Positions 14,086-22,226 of a stretch of 64,000 nucleotides of DNA are shown piece by piece. This stretch comes from Desulfitobacterium sp038181555 (GTDB lineage Bacteria > Bacillota > Desulfitobacteriia > Desulfitobacteriales > Desulfitobacteriaceae). Where the stretch lies: the NCBI RefSeq assembly GCF_038181555.1, contig NZ_JBBWUA010000009.1, positions 47,420-111,419 on the forward strand, read 5' to 3'. A model generated the notes under the pieces. It searched no databases. It had not been told where the DNA came from and saw only the letters and a program-made list of their open reading frames with translations. The stretch's first letter is position 1. The number at the start of each line of letters is the position of its first letter. Position numbers and translations under genes: made by a program.

Positions 14086-16569
14086 TTATTTTTCAGAAGT
14101 CACAGCTTTCTTGCTTTTGCGAGCCTTTACTGCGGAGAATTTCATTTTATCCTCTTCAGCAGTGACCTTGATCTTGTCCCCGGGTTTAAACTCCCCAAGG
14201 AGGATTTTTTCGGATAGACTGTCTTCGATCAAGCGTTGAATAGCTCGGCGGAGAGGGCGGGCACCATAGGTTGGGTCATTACCCTCCTTAGCGATAAGCT
14301 CCAGAGCACTCTTCTCCACTTGTAGATCATAGTCTTGTTCCTTCAGACGGGTGTTGACTTGTTTCATCAGAATCTCAGTAATCTTCAATAAGCCTTCAGT
14401 TTGCAGGGAGTGGAAGACCACAGTCTCATCAACCCGGTTAAGGAATTCCGGACGGAAGGTCTTTTTCAGCTCCTCCATGACGCGCGCGCTCATATTCTTA
14501 TATTCTGTATTTTCATCGCGGCGGTTAGCAAAGCCCAAAGCTTCCTTCTTCATCATGGAAGCGCCCACATTGGAGGTCATAATAATTACTGCGTTGCGGA
14601 AATCTACGGTTCTGCCCTTGGTATCGGTAAGACGCCCATCCTCTAAGACTTGCAGCAAGATATTGAAGACCTCAGGGTGAGCTTTTTCAATTTCATCCAA
14701 CAAAATGACACTGTAGGGTTTACGGCGGATTGCTTCCGTGAGTTGACCCCCTTCATCATGGCCAATATAGCCGGGAGGCGCTCCCACTAAGCGGGATACT
14801 GCATGCTTTTCCATATACTCGGACATATCGATACGTACTAGATCATCGTCCTCACCGAATAATGCTTCAGCTAAAGCACGAGCGAGCTCGGTCTTCCCTA
14901 CCCCAGTAGGTCCAAGGAAGATAAAGGAACCTACGGGACGTTTGGGGTCTTTCAACCCTGCCCTGGCCCGGCGTACAGCACGGGATACGGCCTTTACAGC
15001 ATCCTCTTGTCCGACCACCCGTTGATGAAGGGTCTCTTCAAGGCGGAGGAGTCGTTCGCTTTCTTCTTGAGCCAGCTTCTTCACAGGGATTCCTGTCCAG
15101 CTCGCCACGATCTGAGCGATGTCATCGGCGGTTACTTGACTTTCGTTAACATCCCGCTTGCTCTCCCAAGAGTTACGCAATTGGGCAAGCTCTTCCCGAA
15201 GTTGGTGTTCTTCATCACGGAATTTAGCAGCCTTTTCAAACTCCTGGCTGGAGACAGCGGCTTCCTTTTCACTCTTGAGAGCATCAATCTTTTCTTCTAA
15301 CGATTGCAGATCCGGAGGAGCAGTAAAGGCTGTCAAGCGAACCCGAGAAGCCGCTTCGTCCATCAAGTCGATGGCTTTATCCGGCAGGAAGCGGTCGGAA
15401 ATATAGCGATCAGACATCTTCACCGCAGCTTCAATCGCTTCATCGGTAATCTTCGTCCGGTGATGGGCTTCATAGCGATCCCGTAAACCATAGAGAATCT
15501 GAATAGCCTGCTCGACAGTAGGTTCGCCCACCTTAATGGGTTGGAACCGCCGCTCAAGGGCCGGATCCTTTTCTATATATTTACGGTATTCATCTAAGGT
15601 GGTAGCCCCAATGCATTGCAGTTCGCCACGAGCTAAAGCCGGTTTTAAAATATTAGCAGCATCGATAGCCCCTTCCGCTGCTCCGGCACCGATCAGGGTA
15701 TGAAGCTCATCGATAAAGACGATAATCTTGCCATCGATTCGTATTTCTTCCATAACCTTTTTGAGGCGTTCTTCAAATTCTCCACGATACTTACTACCGG
15801 CGACCACAGCAGAAAGATCCAAGGTGACCACCCGTTTGCCCGCTAAGGTCTCAGGTACTTTATTCGCAATTATCCGTTGAGCCAAGCCTTCCGCAATTGC
15901 AGTTTTTCCCACACCCGGTTCACCGATCAGAACTGGATTGTTTTTGGTCCGGCGGCTGAGCACTTGTACTACCCGCTCAATCTCATCATCCCGGCCCACT
16001 ACCGGATCCAGCTTGCCATCCCGAGCCTGCTGAGTTAGATCGCGACCGAATTCGTTCAAAGCCGGGGTGTTTGAGGGTCCGGCATTTTTGGCACTTCCAT
16101 TGCTCGGGGCACCGTTAGGCATTGGGGTATCATCAGGCTGCCCACCCAGCAACTGGACCACTTGCTTCCAGATTCTCTCCGGGCTTACCCCGAGATTGCG
16201 CAAGACTCGCGCGGCGACCCCTTCCCCCTCCATAAGGAGACCGAGGAGGAGATGCTCTGTACCTACATAACTCACCCCATGACGGCGAGCTTCTTCGCTA
16301 GCTAATTCTAAAATCCGTTTGACCCGGGGAGTGAGACTAACCTCGCCTTCATATGGCTCGCCAATACCGGTTAAATTTCCGATTTGCTCCCGGATCTTTT
16401 CCGGGGTTACCCCTATTCCTAAAAGTGACTTAGCCGCAATTCCTTCACCTTCATCGACTAAGCCGAGTAGAAGGTGCTCTGTCCCAATGACGTTAGAACC
16501 CATGCGTTGGGCCTCTTCTGCAGCAAACTGCAGAGCTTTCAATGCCTTTTCCGTAAATTTCTCATTCAT
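14086..16569 (-). CDS. clpC: ClpC ATPase, Hsp100 chaperone
   Basis: Class III heat-shock AAA+ unfoldase that feeds ClpP and recognises arginine-phosphorylated proteins. Two Clp-N repeats (EKALKALQFAAEEAQRMG and RVKRILELASEEARRHG) are followed by AAA domain 1 (GEPGVGKTAIAEGL). A UVR-bearing middle domain (EKAAKFRDEEHQLREEL) precedes AAA domain 2 (GPTGVGKTELARAL) and a C-terminal D2-small domain. The start at 16569 follows AAGGTGG and gives 827 residues; an upstream ATG at 16608 lies inside mcsB. It overlaps the mcsB stop by 8 bases and is the last gene of the ctsR-mcsA-mcsB-clpC operon. Confidence 0.97.
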   Translation of the reverse strand: MNEKFTEKALKALQFAAEEAQRMGSNVIGTEHLLLGLVDEGEGIAAKSLLGIGVTPEKIREQIGNLTGIGEPYEGEVSLTPRVKRILELASEEARRHGVSYVGTEHLLLGLLMEGEGVAARVLRNLGVSPERIWKQVVQLLGGQPDDTPMPNGAPSNGSAKNAGPSNTPALNEFGRDLTQQARDGKLDPVVGRDDEIERVVQVLSRRTKNNPVLIGEPGVGKTAIAEGLAQRIIANKVPETLAGKRVVTLDLSAVVAGSKYRGEFEERLKKVMEEIRIDGKIIVFIDELHTLIGAGAAEGAIDAANILKPALARGELQCIGATTLDEYRKYIEKDPALERRFQPIKVGEPTVEQAIQILYGLRDRYEAHHRTKITDEAIEAAVKMSDRYISDRFLPDKAIDLMDEAASRVRLTAFTAPPDLQSLEEKIDALKSEKEAAVSSQEFEKAAKFRDEEHQLREELAQLRNSWESKRDVNESQVTADDIAQIVASWTGIPVKKLAQEESERLLRLEETLHQRVVGQEDAVKAVSRAVRRARAGLKDPKRPVGSFIFLGPTGVGKTELARALAEALFGEDDDLVRIDMSEYMEKHAVSRLVGAPPGYIGHDEGGQLTEAIRRKPYSVILLDEIEKAHPEVFNILLQVLEDGRLTDTKGRTVDFRNAVIIMTSNVGASMMKKEALGFANRRDENTEYKNMSARVMEELKKTFRPEFLNRVDETVVFHSLQTEGLLKITEILMKQVNTRLKEQDYDLQVEKSALELIAKEGNDPTYGARPLRRAIQRLIEDSLSEKILLGEFKPGDKIKVTAEEDKMKFSAVKARKSKKAVTSEK

Positions 16570-17647
16570 TATGGTTTCCACCTTCCATATTGGTCTCTTT
16601 AACTTCACTCATGGCCATTCGCACAAAGTTGGCCCGCTGCTCATCCCGTTGCTCAGGAGTGAGTTCTTTTTCTAAAATGTATTGCAAGGAAGCAGGCAGG
16701 GTCTCCACTAGCAAGGTGCTAAAGCTACGCTGGTGAGGAGGAAGTATACCCATGTCTATCCCCAGACGATCTAGGGATAAGCTTTGCAGTGCATCCTCCG
16801 ATTTGAGTAGCCTAGCATTTTCTAGTGTACCCCTTGCCCTCCAGACCTTATCTTCCAGAGTAACTCGGGCCTCTCTAGCCAAGCTCTCCCGAGCATGAAT
16901 TTCTTGCTCAACTATCTGAAGAGTCACCGCCTCCAGATGGGTCAGTGTATCCTCTTCGCTCTTGCCTAGGGTAATCTGATTAGATACCTGATAGATATGC
17001 CCAAAGGCTTGTGAGCCTTCTCCGTAGAGTCCCCGTACCGCCAAACCCAGTTGATTAAGGGCTCCCAGTAGCTGCTGAACCCGATGGGTCATGACAAGTG
17101 CCGGGATATGGACCATCACCGAGGCCCGCATGCCTGTTCCGACATTTGTGGGGCAAGCGGTCAGATAACCTTCGTTTTCTCGATAAGCCAGATCCAAGCG
17201 ATGTTCTAACTCATCGTCTAAGGTATTCGCCAAGTGAAAGGCCTCTTTTAATTGATTTCCCGGGAGTAGGACCTGAATTCTGATATGATCCTCTTCATTC
17301 ACCATCACCGATGCCCGATGATCAGGATTTATGGCTACCCCCCGAGCTCCTCTTGCACTCACAAGGGCCGGACTGATCAAATGTTTTTCGATAAGGACAT
17401 ATTGCTCAATCGCGGTCAAATCCTTAATCGAGTAATAGGTGAGCTTCTGACCATCAATCGCTAGCTCTTCTAGTTGCTGAGAAACCTTCTTCTCAACCTC
17501 TTGGGAGGCTTCCTCGGTAAGTCCTAAAGGAAAAGGAACTCCTTCTAGATTACGGGCTAGACGAATTCGGCTGCTCAAAACCACCGGCATATCCGGCCTT
17601 TCCTTCATCCATTCACTGTGTTTTAGCAAGTGTTCTTTTCTCTCCAT
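16562..17647 (-). CDS. mcsB: Protein arginine kinase McsB
   Basis: Phosphagen-kinase-like enzyme that phosphorylates arginines in proteins such as CtsR and tags them for ClpCP. LSSRIRLARNLEGVPFPLG carries the conserved guanidino-kinase arginines. ACPTNVGTGMRASVMVHIPAL contains the catalytic cysteine region and nucleotide site, and the C-terminal arginine-phosphate allosteric segment is present. I start it at ATG 17647 (361 residues, family length), 4 bases after the mcsA stop, with GGGGAGTGAG upstream. The frame stays open upstream to 17884, but that part only overlaps mcsA in another frame. Confidence 0.96.
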   Translation of the reverse strand: MERKEHLLKHSEWMKERPDMPVVLSSRIRLARNLEGVPFPLGLTEEASQEVEKKVSQQLEELAIDGQKLTYYSIKDLTAIEQYVLIEKHLISPALVSARGARGVAINPDHRASVMVNEEDHIRIQVLLPGNQLKEAFHLANTLDDELEHRLDLAYRENEGYLTACPTNVGTGMRASVMVHIPALVMTHRVQQLLGALNQLGLAVRGLYGEGSQAFGHIYQVSNQITLGKSEEDTLTHLEAVTLQIVEQEIHARESLAREARVTLEDKVWRARGTLENARLLKSEDALQSLSLDRLGIDMGILPPHQRSFSTLLVETLPASLQYILEKELTPEQRDEQRANFVRMAMSEVKETNMEGGNHNE

Positions 17648-17651
17648 CGTC

Positions 17652-18149
17652 TCACTCCCCCAGCTTCTGCTCGAGTTTACGAATCTGATCGCGAACCGTT
17701 GCCGCTGCTTCAAATTCTTCATTGCGAATGAGTTGCTGAAGCTTTTCTTTAAGCTTTTTGACCTCCATCTTCTCTCGGAGGGACGCTCCTTTGCGGGCGG
17801 GAATCTTACCAACATGGTAGCCGCCCCCGTGGATCTTCCGCAGGATGGGCTCCAGCTCCGCTTGGAATTTATCATAACAGCCACTGCAACCTAGCTTACC
17901 GGCTTGGGTGATTTCAGAAAGCCGACGTCCACATTGCGGGCAGGCTTCTTCCTGCAAGGCTTTAGAGTTAGTCGTCACACTAAAAAGCGACTGCAAAAAA
18001 TCCGGAATGATTCCCGGGTTGAAGACGAAGCTTACTTCCGGGGCGTTTTTAGCGCATTGATCACATATAAAAAGCTTGACCATCTCTCCATTGTCTATTT
18101 TGGTGATTTGGACATTAGCCTCTCTTTGCTGACAATGTTGACATAGCAT
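17652..18149 (-). CDS. mcsA: McsA, activator of the McsB arginine kinase
   Basis: Zinc-binding adaptor that activates McsB and stabilises CtsR repression. Two zinc modules are visible, each with paired CxxC motifs: MLCQHCQQREAN with FICDQCAKNAP, and ACPQCGRRLSEI with GCSGCYDKF. A C-terminal UVR motif (LKEKLQQLIRNEEFEAAATVRDQI, split here as LQQLIRNEEFEAAA) matches the one in ClpC. Length is 165 residues. It sits between ctsR and mcsB with short gaps, as in the Bacillus operon. Confidence 0.95.
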   Translation of the reverse strand: MLCQHCQQREANVQITKIDNGEMVKLFICDQCAKNAPEVSFVFNPGIIPDFLQSLFSVTTNSKALQEEACPQCGRRLSEITQAGKLGCSGCYDKFQAELEPILRKIHGGGYHVGKIPARKGASLREKMEVKKLKEKLQQLIRNEEFEAAATVRDQIRKLEQKLGE

Positions 18150-18166
18150 GTGGTTCCCTCCTGTTC

Positions 18167-18637
18167 TCAGTGCAAATCCTCACGGCCTAGGGTTAACAGG
18201 ATCCGCTTCATGATATGAGCTCGTAGGCTATTGGTTTTGATATTCTCCAGTCCTAAGGTGTCTCGGTGGAGAATCGTCTTGATAATTTCCTCTTCCCGTC
18301 GCGTGACAAGTTCATCTTCATAGAGACGCTGCAATAGATCATTCGCGCGATTCTCCGTTAACTGATTGCCAATTAACTGTTTCATGATGTTTTGGAATTC
18401 CCCATCATCACTAAAGCTCAAACGAACAATCCTGAGATAGCCACCACCACCCCGACGACTCTCCACTAAATAACCTCGATCTATAGAAAAGCGAGTTTCC
18501 AGCACATAATTAATTTGAGATGGAGCGCAGGAAAATTCCTCCGCAAGAATACCTCGCTGGAGGGTGATAAAGCCCTCTGTTGATTGTTCTATGATTCGCT
18601 TCAAATGCATCTCAATACGGTCCGCAAGATTTCCCAT
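18167..18637 (-). CDS. ctsR: CtsR, class III stress gene repressor
   Basis: Dimeric winged helix-turn-helix repressor of clp genes that senses heat by itself. The DNA-binding part reads LADRIEMHLKRIIEQ followed by AEEFSCAPSQINYVLETRF, and the glycine-rich wing ESRRGGGGYLRI is the known thermosensing element. The C-terminal helical domain is the target of McsB. I choose ATG 18637 (156 residues), with GGGAG 11 bases upstream, rather than ATG 18658. It heads the operon and is preceded by CtsR-type operator repeats, so it should repress itself. Confidence 0.95.
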   Translation of the reverse strand: MGNLADRIEMHLKRIIEQSTEGFITLQRGILAEEFSCAPSQINYVLETRFSIDRGYLVESRRGGGGYLRIVRLSFSDDGEFQNIMKQLIGNQLTENRANDLLQRLYEDELVTRREEEIIKTILHRDTLGLENIKTNSLRAHIMKRILLTLGREDLH

Positions 18638-18665
18638 ATACGACACTCCCTTGATCATGACATTC

Positions 18666-18693
18666 TTTGACCTTATGACCTTCTCTGACCTTT
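18666..18693 (-). promoter_or_regulatory. CtsR operator (tandem GGTCA heptads)
   Basis: On the minus strand three GGTCA half-sites lie in direct repeat (AAAGGTCAGAGAAGGTCA, then TAAGGTCAAAG). Two are spaced exactly 10 bp apart, as in the CtsR heptad consensus GGTCAAANANGGTCAAA. The site starts just downstream of the -10 box of the ctsR promoter. Confidence 0.85.
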
Positions 18694-18699
18694 AATAGT

Positions 18700-18727
18700 A
18701 TTCTACCCCAAAATGTTCTTTTTGCAA
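18700..18727 (-). promoter_or_regulatory. Promoter of the ctsR operon
   Basis: TTGCAA (18722-18727) and TAGAAT (18700-18705) are 16 bp apart on the minus strand, directly upstream of the CtsR operator. Confidence 0.6.
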
Positions 18728-18832
18728 AGACTCTAAAGAACTTTTTAAAGATTTTCTTCCCCGAGTCCCTAGCCTATCTTTTGCAAAATCCATACATCCT
18801 CATTCGTCATACTAAAAATACAGTAAAATAAA

Positions 18833-18868
18833 AAACTTCGTCTTTGCCTATTAGGCAAAGACGAAGTA
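18833..18868 (-). terminator. Terminator overlapping the end of the small membrane protein gene
   Basis: ACTTCGTCTTTGCCTA pairs with TAGGCAAAGACGAAGT and is followed by TTTTTTATTTT on the minus strand. The stop codon of the gene at 18851 lies in the loop. Confidence 0.85.
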
Positions 18869-19180
18869 TGCCCACGTCCCTAAGGTAATACACCCCATCA
18901 CCGATAATAAGATATACACTTTTGCACCTGACCAAAAAAGCGGCGGATCACCCTCGTTATCCAGATCATTCTTGTCTGGCTCAGGATCATTTTGAGTAGT
19001 AAACTTACTTCTAACCCGAGGTTCATGACTAAGAGAGACGGATGCGTCCTTTGGGACTGCCGGATCAATGGTGCTTCGTAAAGGGCCTTCCGATCGAGCG
19101 GAAAGATCCTCCCAATGAATCGTTCCTTTTAATAAGTAATCAATCTCTTCAGGTGTCAACCGAATCTCTTTTTCTTTCAT
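18851..19180 (-). CDS. Small tail-anchored membrane protein of unknown function
   Basis: 109 residues. The N-terminal half is hydrophilic and acidic (RLTPEEIDYLLKGTIHWEDL), the middle is rich in Asp and Pro, and one hydrophobic helix near the C-terminus (VYILLSVMGCITLGTWAYFVF) would anchor it in the membrane with the N-terminus in the cytoplasm. I recognise no family. It has its own terminator and lies between ctsR and a universal stress protein on the same strand. Confidence 0.7.
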   Translation of the reverse strand: MKEKEIRLTPEEIDYLLKGTIHWEDLSARSEGPLRSTIDPAVPKDASVSLSHEPRVRSKFTTQNDPEPDKNDLDNEGDPPLFWSGAKVYILLSVMGCITLGTWAYFVFA

Positions 19181-19241
19181 AGCTATCTTACGCTCCTGTT
19201 GCTGGGTTAGTCTTGCACTTCTTGGTATTCTTTATTAAAGT

Positions 19242-19267
19242 AAAAAACCCTGCTCCTGGGAGCAGGG
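19242..19267 (-). terminator. Terminator of the universal stress protein gene
   Basis: CCCTGCTCC/GGAGCAGGG stem followed by TTTTTT on the minus strand, 9 bases after the stop codon. Confidence 0.85.
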
Positions 19268-19275
19268 CTAAAGTC

Positions 19276-19704
19276 CTATTTTATGAGCAGGACCGGGCAG
19301 GGTGCCTTTTGGAGAACGCGCTGACTGACGCTACCCAGTACAGAACCTGTGATTGGTCCATAGCCGTGACTACCGATAATCACCAAATCAATCTCATCCT
19401 GCTTGATCTGATCGATGATCTTCATGACGGGATGGCCGATCTCTAAAACTGTACGAACAGGCACCTCTCCCGTATCAATCCCCGCGAGGGTAGCCTCCAA
19501 GGCCAATTCAGCGTTTTTCAAGATATCTTCTTGGGACATGGTAAATCCATAGGACACAGTATATCCCCAAAGGGCCTGTGGTGTATAAGTAACATGCATA
19601 AGTACGATCTCTGCTCCGAATTGTTTTGCAAGTTCAAGAGCTGTTTTATAAGCACGTACCGAAAATTCTGAGGCATCGGTTGGGACGAGTATTTTTTTGT
19701 ACAT
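19276..19704 (-). CDS. Universal stress protein, UspA family
   Basis: 142-residue single Usp domain. It begins YKKILVPTDASEFSVRAYKTA and ends with the nucleotide-binding signature GSHGYGPITGSVLGSVSQRVL, which matches the G-2x-G-9x-G(S/T) pattern of ATP-binding members. Such proteins are induced by starvation or stress, but the biochemical role varies. The start at 19704 follows GAAGGGAGG. It is monocistronic. Confidence 0.92.
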   Translation of the reverse strand: MYKKILVPTDASEFSVRAYKTALELAKQFGAEIVLMHVTYTPQALWGYTVSYGFTMSQEDILKNAELALEATLAGIDTGEVPVRTVLEIGHPVMKIIDQIKQDEIDLVIIGSHGYGPITGSVLGSVSQRVLQKAPCPVLLIK

Positions 19705-19839
19705 AGATAATCCTCCCTTCTATTGAAAGACTCCTGTTCAGGGAATTCTTTCTTGTCTTAATTTTAAGTAGTTATTTTTCAAAAAGCAACTTATAATAGT
19801 AATTTGAAACGCTACATTTAAAAGATATCTGAAATTAAT

Positions 19840-21186
19840 ATGATTAAAACGTTTAAAACACAGAAAGAAGTGGAGAACTTGCAGTTCGCTTTAAAAACAT
19901 CACGCTATGGCTGGAGCAGTTGGAGCATCTTAGTCATAGCCTTTATTACTGTCTTTTTTCATCGACTATCGGTGGGTTCAGTGGCTGATCAGCTGACCCA
20001 AGAAATCCCCATGAATGCCTTAACTCTAGGGAACTTGACTGCTATGAACTATTACGCTTATGCCCTTATGCAGATTCCCGTCGGCATTCTCGTTGACCGC
20101 ATCGGTGTTCGCAAAATTAACTTCTGCGGACTCTTGATTACTGCAGCAGGAAGCATCCTTTTTGGTTTAGCTCATAATTTAGAAACTGCCTACCTCTCCC
20201 GTTTCTTAGTCGGAATCGGTTCCTCAGTCATCATCGTCTCGATCTTTAAGATTCAAGCCACTTGGTTTCCCCTCTCACGTTTCTCAGCCCTTTCAGGGCT
20301 TACCTCCTTTTTTGGGAATTTCGGCTCTTTGCTCGCTCTCTACCCACTGTCCTTTGTATCTATGGCCTTTGGCTGGCGAAATGTCTTTTATTGGATGGCG
20401 GTCGTATCCCTGGTTCTTGCCATCTTGGTCCTTTGGGGCGTACATGATGCCAAGCCCAAGCTTAGGGATCCTGACCGAGATGAGCAAAAAAAGGCCTCCC
20501 CCCAAGTAGCGACCACCACCGAGATCACCTCACAAGAGCGGATCAATCCTCCTCAGGAGAAATCCGTCCCCTTTATGAGCTTCTTAAAAGAAAGCTTACG
20601 CAGTGTGCTCAAAAACCCTCGAACCTGGCCCAATGTCCTTACCCTCTTTGCTTTTACCGGTTCCAGCACCACTTTGCTGGGGCTTTGGGGAATTCCCTTA
20701 ATTACGCAAATTTACGGTCTGGATAAAGCAACGGCTGCCGGATATGTGACTTTTGCTACCTTTGGCTTTATTCTCGGAGCTCCCCTCGTCTCCCTATGGG
20801 TTCGCTTGCTGAAAGGTATTCGCCCTGCCCTCTTAGCCGGCACGGGTCTCAATCTTCTGCTATGGACCTATATCACAGTGATTGCGGCAGGACGACCGCC
20901 AGTTCAGCTCTGGCCCATATTTTTCTTTCTGTTCGGACTCCTAATTATGACCCATATTCTTGCTTTTTCTAATGTAACTGCCGTCAATTCCTTAAAATAC
21001 AGTGGCATTGCAACAGCAGTTACCAATATGGCTGAATTCATCGGTAGCTCTATCGCCAGTCTTGCCATCGGATTAGTGCTAGACCATAGCGGTAACGCCG
21101 GCACTGCTTGGTGGATTATCCTGTTCATGGCTGCTTTAAGCTTTATCGCAGCTCTCTTAATAAAGGAACAGCCGATCGACTCCTAA
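19840..21186 (+). CDS. Major facilitator superfamily transporter
   Basis: 448 residues with about 12 hydrophobic segments split by a charged central loop (residues about 205-245, KASPQVATTTEITSQERINP). Loop 2-3 carries the MFS motif in PVGILVDRIGVRKINF. The protein resembles the anion:cation or organophosphate symporter subfamilies, and the substrate is not evident. No good ribosome binding site precedes ATG 19840, and the first 25 residues are charged, so the start is uncertain. It is divergent from the universal stress protein gene. Confidence 0.85.
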   Translation: MIKTFKTQKEVENLQFALKTSRYGWSSWSILVIAFITVFFHRLSVGSVADQLTQEIPMNALTLGNLTAMNYYAYALMQIPVGILVDRIGVRKINFCGLLITAAGSILFGLAHNLETAYLSRFLVGIGSSVIIVSIFKIQATWFPLSRFSALSGLTSFFGNFGSLLALYPLSFVSMAFGWRNVFYWMAVVSLVLAILVLWGVHDAKPKLRDPDRDEQKKASPQVATTTEITSQERINPPQEKSVPFMSFLKESLRSVLKNPRTWPNVLTLFAFTGSSTTLLGLWGIPLITQIYGLDKATAAGYVTFATFGFILGAPLVSLWVRLLKGIRPALLAGTGLNLLLWTYITVIAAGRPPVQLWPIFFFLFGLLIMTHILAFSNVTAVNSLKYSGIATAVTNMAEFIGSSIASLAIGLVLDHSGNAGTAWWIILFMAALSFIAALLIKEQPIDS

Positions 21187-21196
21187 ATATAAATAA

Positions 21197-21240
21197 AACC
21201 TTATTCAAAGAGCACGAGCTCCTTTGAATAAGGTTTTTTA
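21197..21240 (+). terminator. Terminator of the MFS gene at 19840-21186
   Basis: AAACCTTATTCAAAG pairs with CTTTGAATAAGGTTT and is followed by TTTTA on the plus strand. Confidence 0.85.
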
Positions 21241-21250
21241 CTATTGGTAA

Positions 21251-21290
21251 TTAAAAAAAGCGAAGAGCCCCCGTCGGAGCTCCTCACTTT
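21251..21290 (-). terminator. Terminator of the rubrerythrin gene
   Basis: A stem built on AGTGAGGAGCTCC and GGGGCTCTTCGCT, followed by TTTTTT on the minus strand, 50 bases after the rubrerythrin stop. Confidence 0.8.
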
Positions 21291-21340
21291 TTAGATGCTC
21301 TGTATCTTGTTCATATTGGCCATAGGCCAAATGGTTCTTA

Positions 21341-21925
21341 TTAATACTCTTCCGGTAGCGGCTTGAAGTAACCTTGAGGATGTTGACAAGCTGGGCAAAG
21401 ATCGGGAGCGCCTGCACCTTCATGAACATAACCACAGTTCTCGCATTTCCAGGAGAGCTTTTCTTCTTTTTTGTAGAGGGTACCGTTTTCCAAGTTCTTA
21501 GCTAAGTTTGCATAGCGATTCTCGTGATGTCCTTCTACAGAGGCAATCTTGCGAAAAGCTACTGCAATATCTTTATAACCCTCTTCGTCCGCAATATCTG
21601 CAAATTGCGAGTAAGCTTCTACTTCCTCTCCTTCTCCGGCAGCCGCGGATTTCAGGTTTGCTAAAGTATCCCGCAGGTTAAGTGGGTATTCCCCAGTAAC
21701 ATGGAAGGATTCCGCTTGGTCGCCGGCATATTTTTGCAAGAACTTATAGAACACCTTTGCATGTTCTTTTTCATTATCTGCTGTAGAAATGAAAATGTTT
21801 TGAATTGCTTGATGTCCTTCATTCTTAGCGGTACCAGCATAAAAGGTGTAACGATTGCGCGCTTGAGACTCTCCGACGAATGCATCCACCAAGTTTTGAA
21901 ATGTCCTTGAATCTTTAAAATCCAT
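21341..21925 (-). CDS. Rubrerythrin
   Basis: Non-haem di-iron peroxidase that reduces hydrogen peroxide in the cytoplasm of anaerobes. The N-terminal ferritin-like four-helix domain supplies iron ligands in VGESQARNRYTFYA, DNEKEHAKVFYKF, GEGEEVEAYSQFAD and VEGHHENRYANL. A C-terminal rubredoxin domain holds one iron in CENCGYVH and CPACQHPQGYFK. Length 194 is typical. The start follows AGGGAGG. A possible PerR box lies in the upstream region. Confidence 0.96.
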   Translation of the reverse strand: MDFKDSRTFQNLVDAFVGESQARNRYTFYAGTAKNEGHQAIQNIFISTADNEKEHAKVFYKFLQKYAGDQAESFHVTGEYPLNLRDTLANLKSAAAGEGEEVEAYSQFADIADEEGYKDIAVAFRKIASVEGHHENRYANLAKNLENGTLYKKEEKLSWKCENCGYVHEGAGAPDLCPACQHPQGYFKPLPEEY

Positions 21926-22052
21926 CTAATACAAACCTCCCTAATTATTATTTTGGTAGTGTGCCATGTACTGAATAATTTCATACTGTGCAACTCTCTA
22001 CTTTGTTATTTTCTTCATAACCACGGTTTTTTCCTGCCTTTGTCGATAGTTT

Positions 22053-22067
22053 TTAATATAATTATAA
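22053..22067. promoter_or_regulatory. Possible PerR box between rubrerythrin and an MFS gene
   Basis: TTAATATAATTATAA matches the Bacillus PerR consensus TTATAATNATTATAA (read on the minus strand) at 13 of 15 positions. It lies about 128 bases before the rubrerythrin start. Rubrerythrin is a known PerR target in clostridia. The region is AT-rich, so a chance match cannot be excluded. The rest of the 301-base gap (21926-22226) shows nothing clear. Confidence 0.35.
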
Positions 22068-22226
22068 TTTTCATCTATCTCAGCTTGCTGCCTTTACTTA
22101 CGTCTAAAGCCCTGAACCACCCTCATTCCTCTACATTTTTCCAGAGGGATGCATTGTTATTTTCCAGTTAGAGTGGTAAGTTATTAGAGCGGCCACAATT
22201 ATTATGTAAAGAGGTTATAGCCATTT

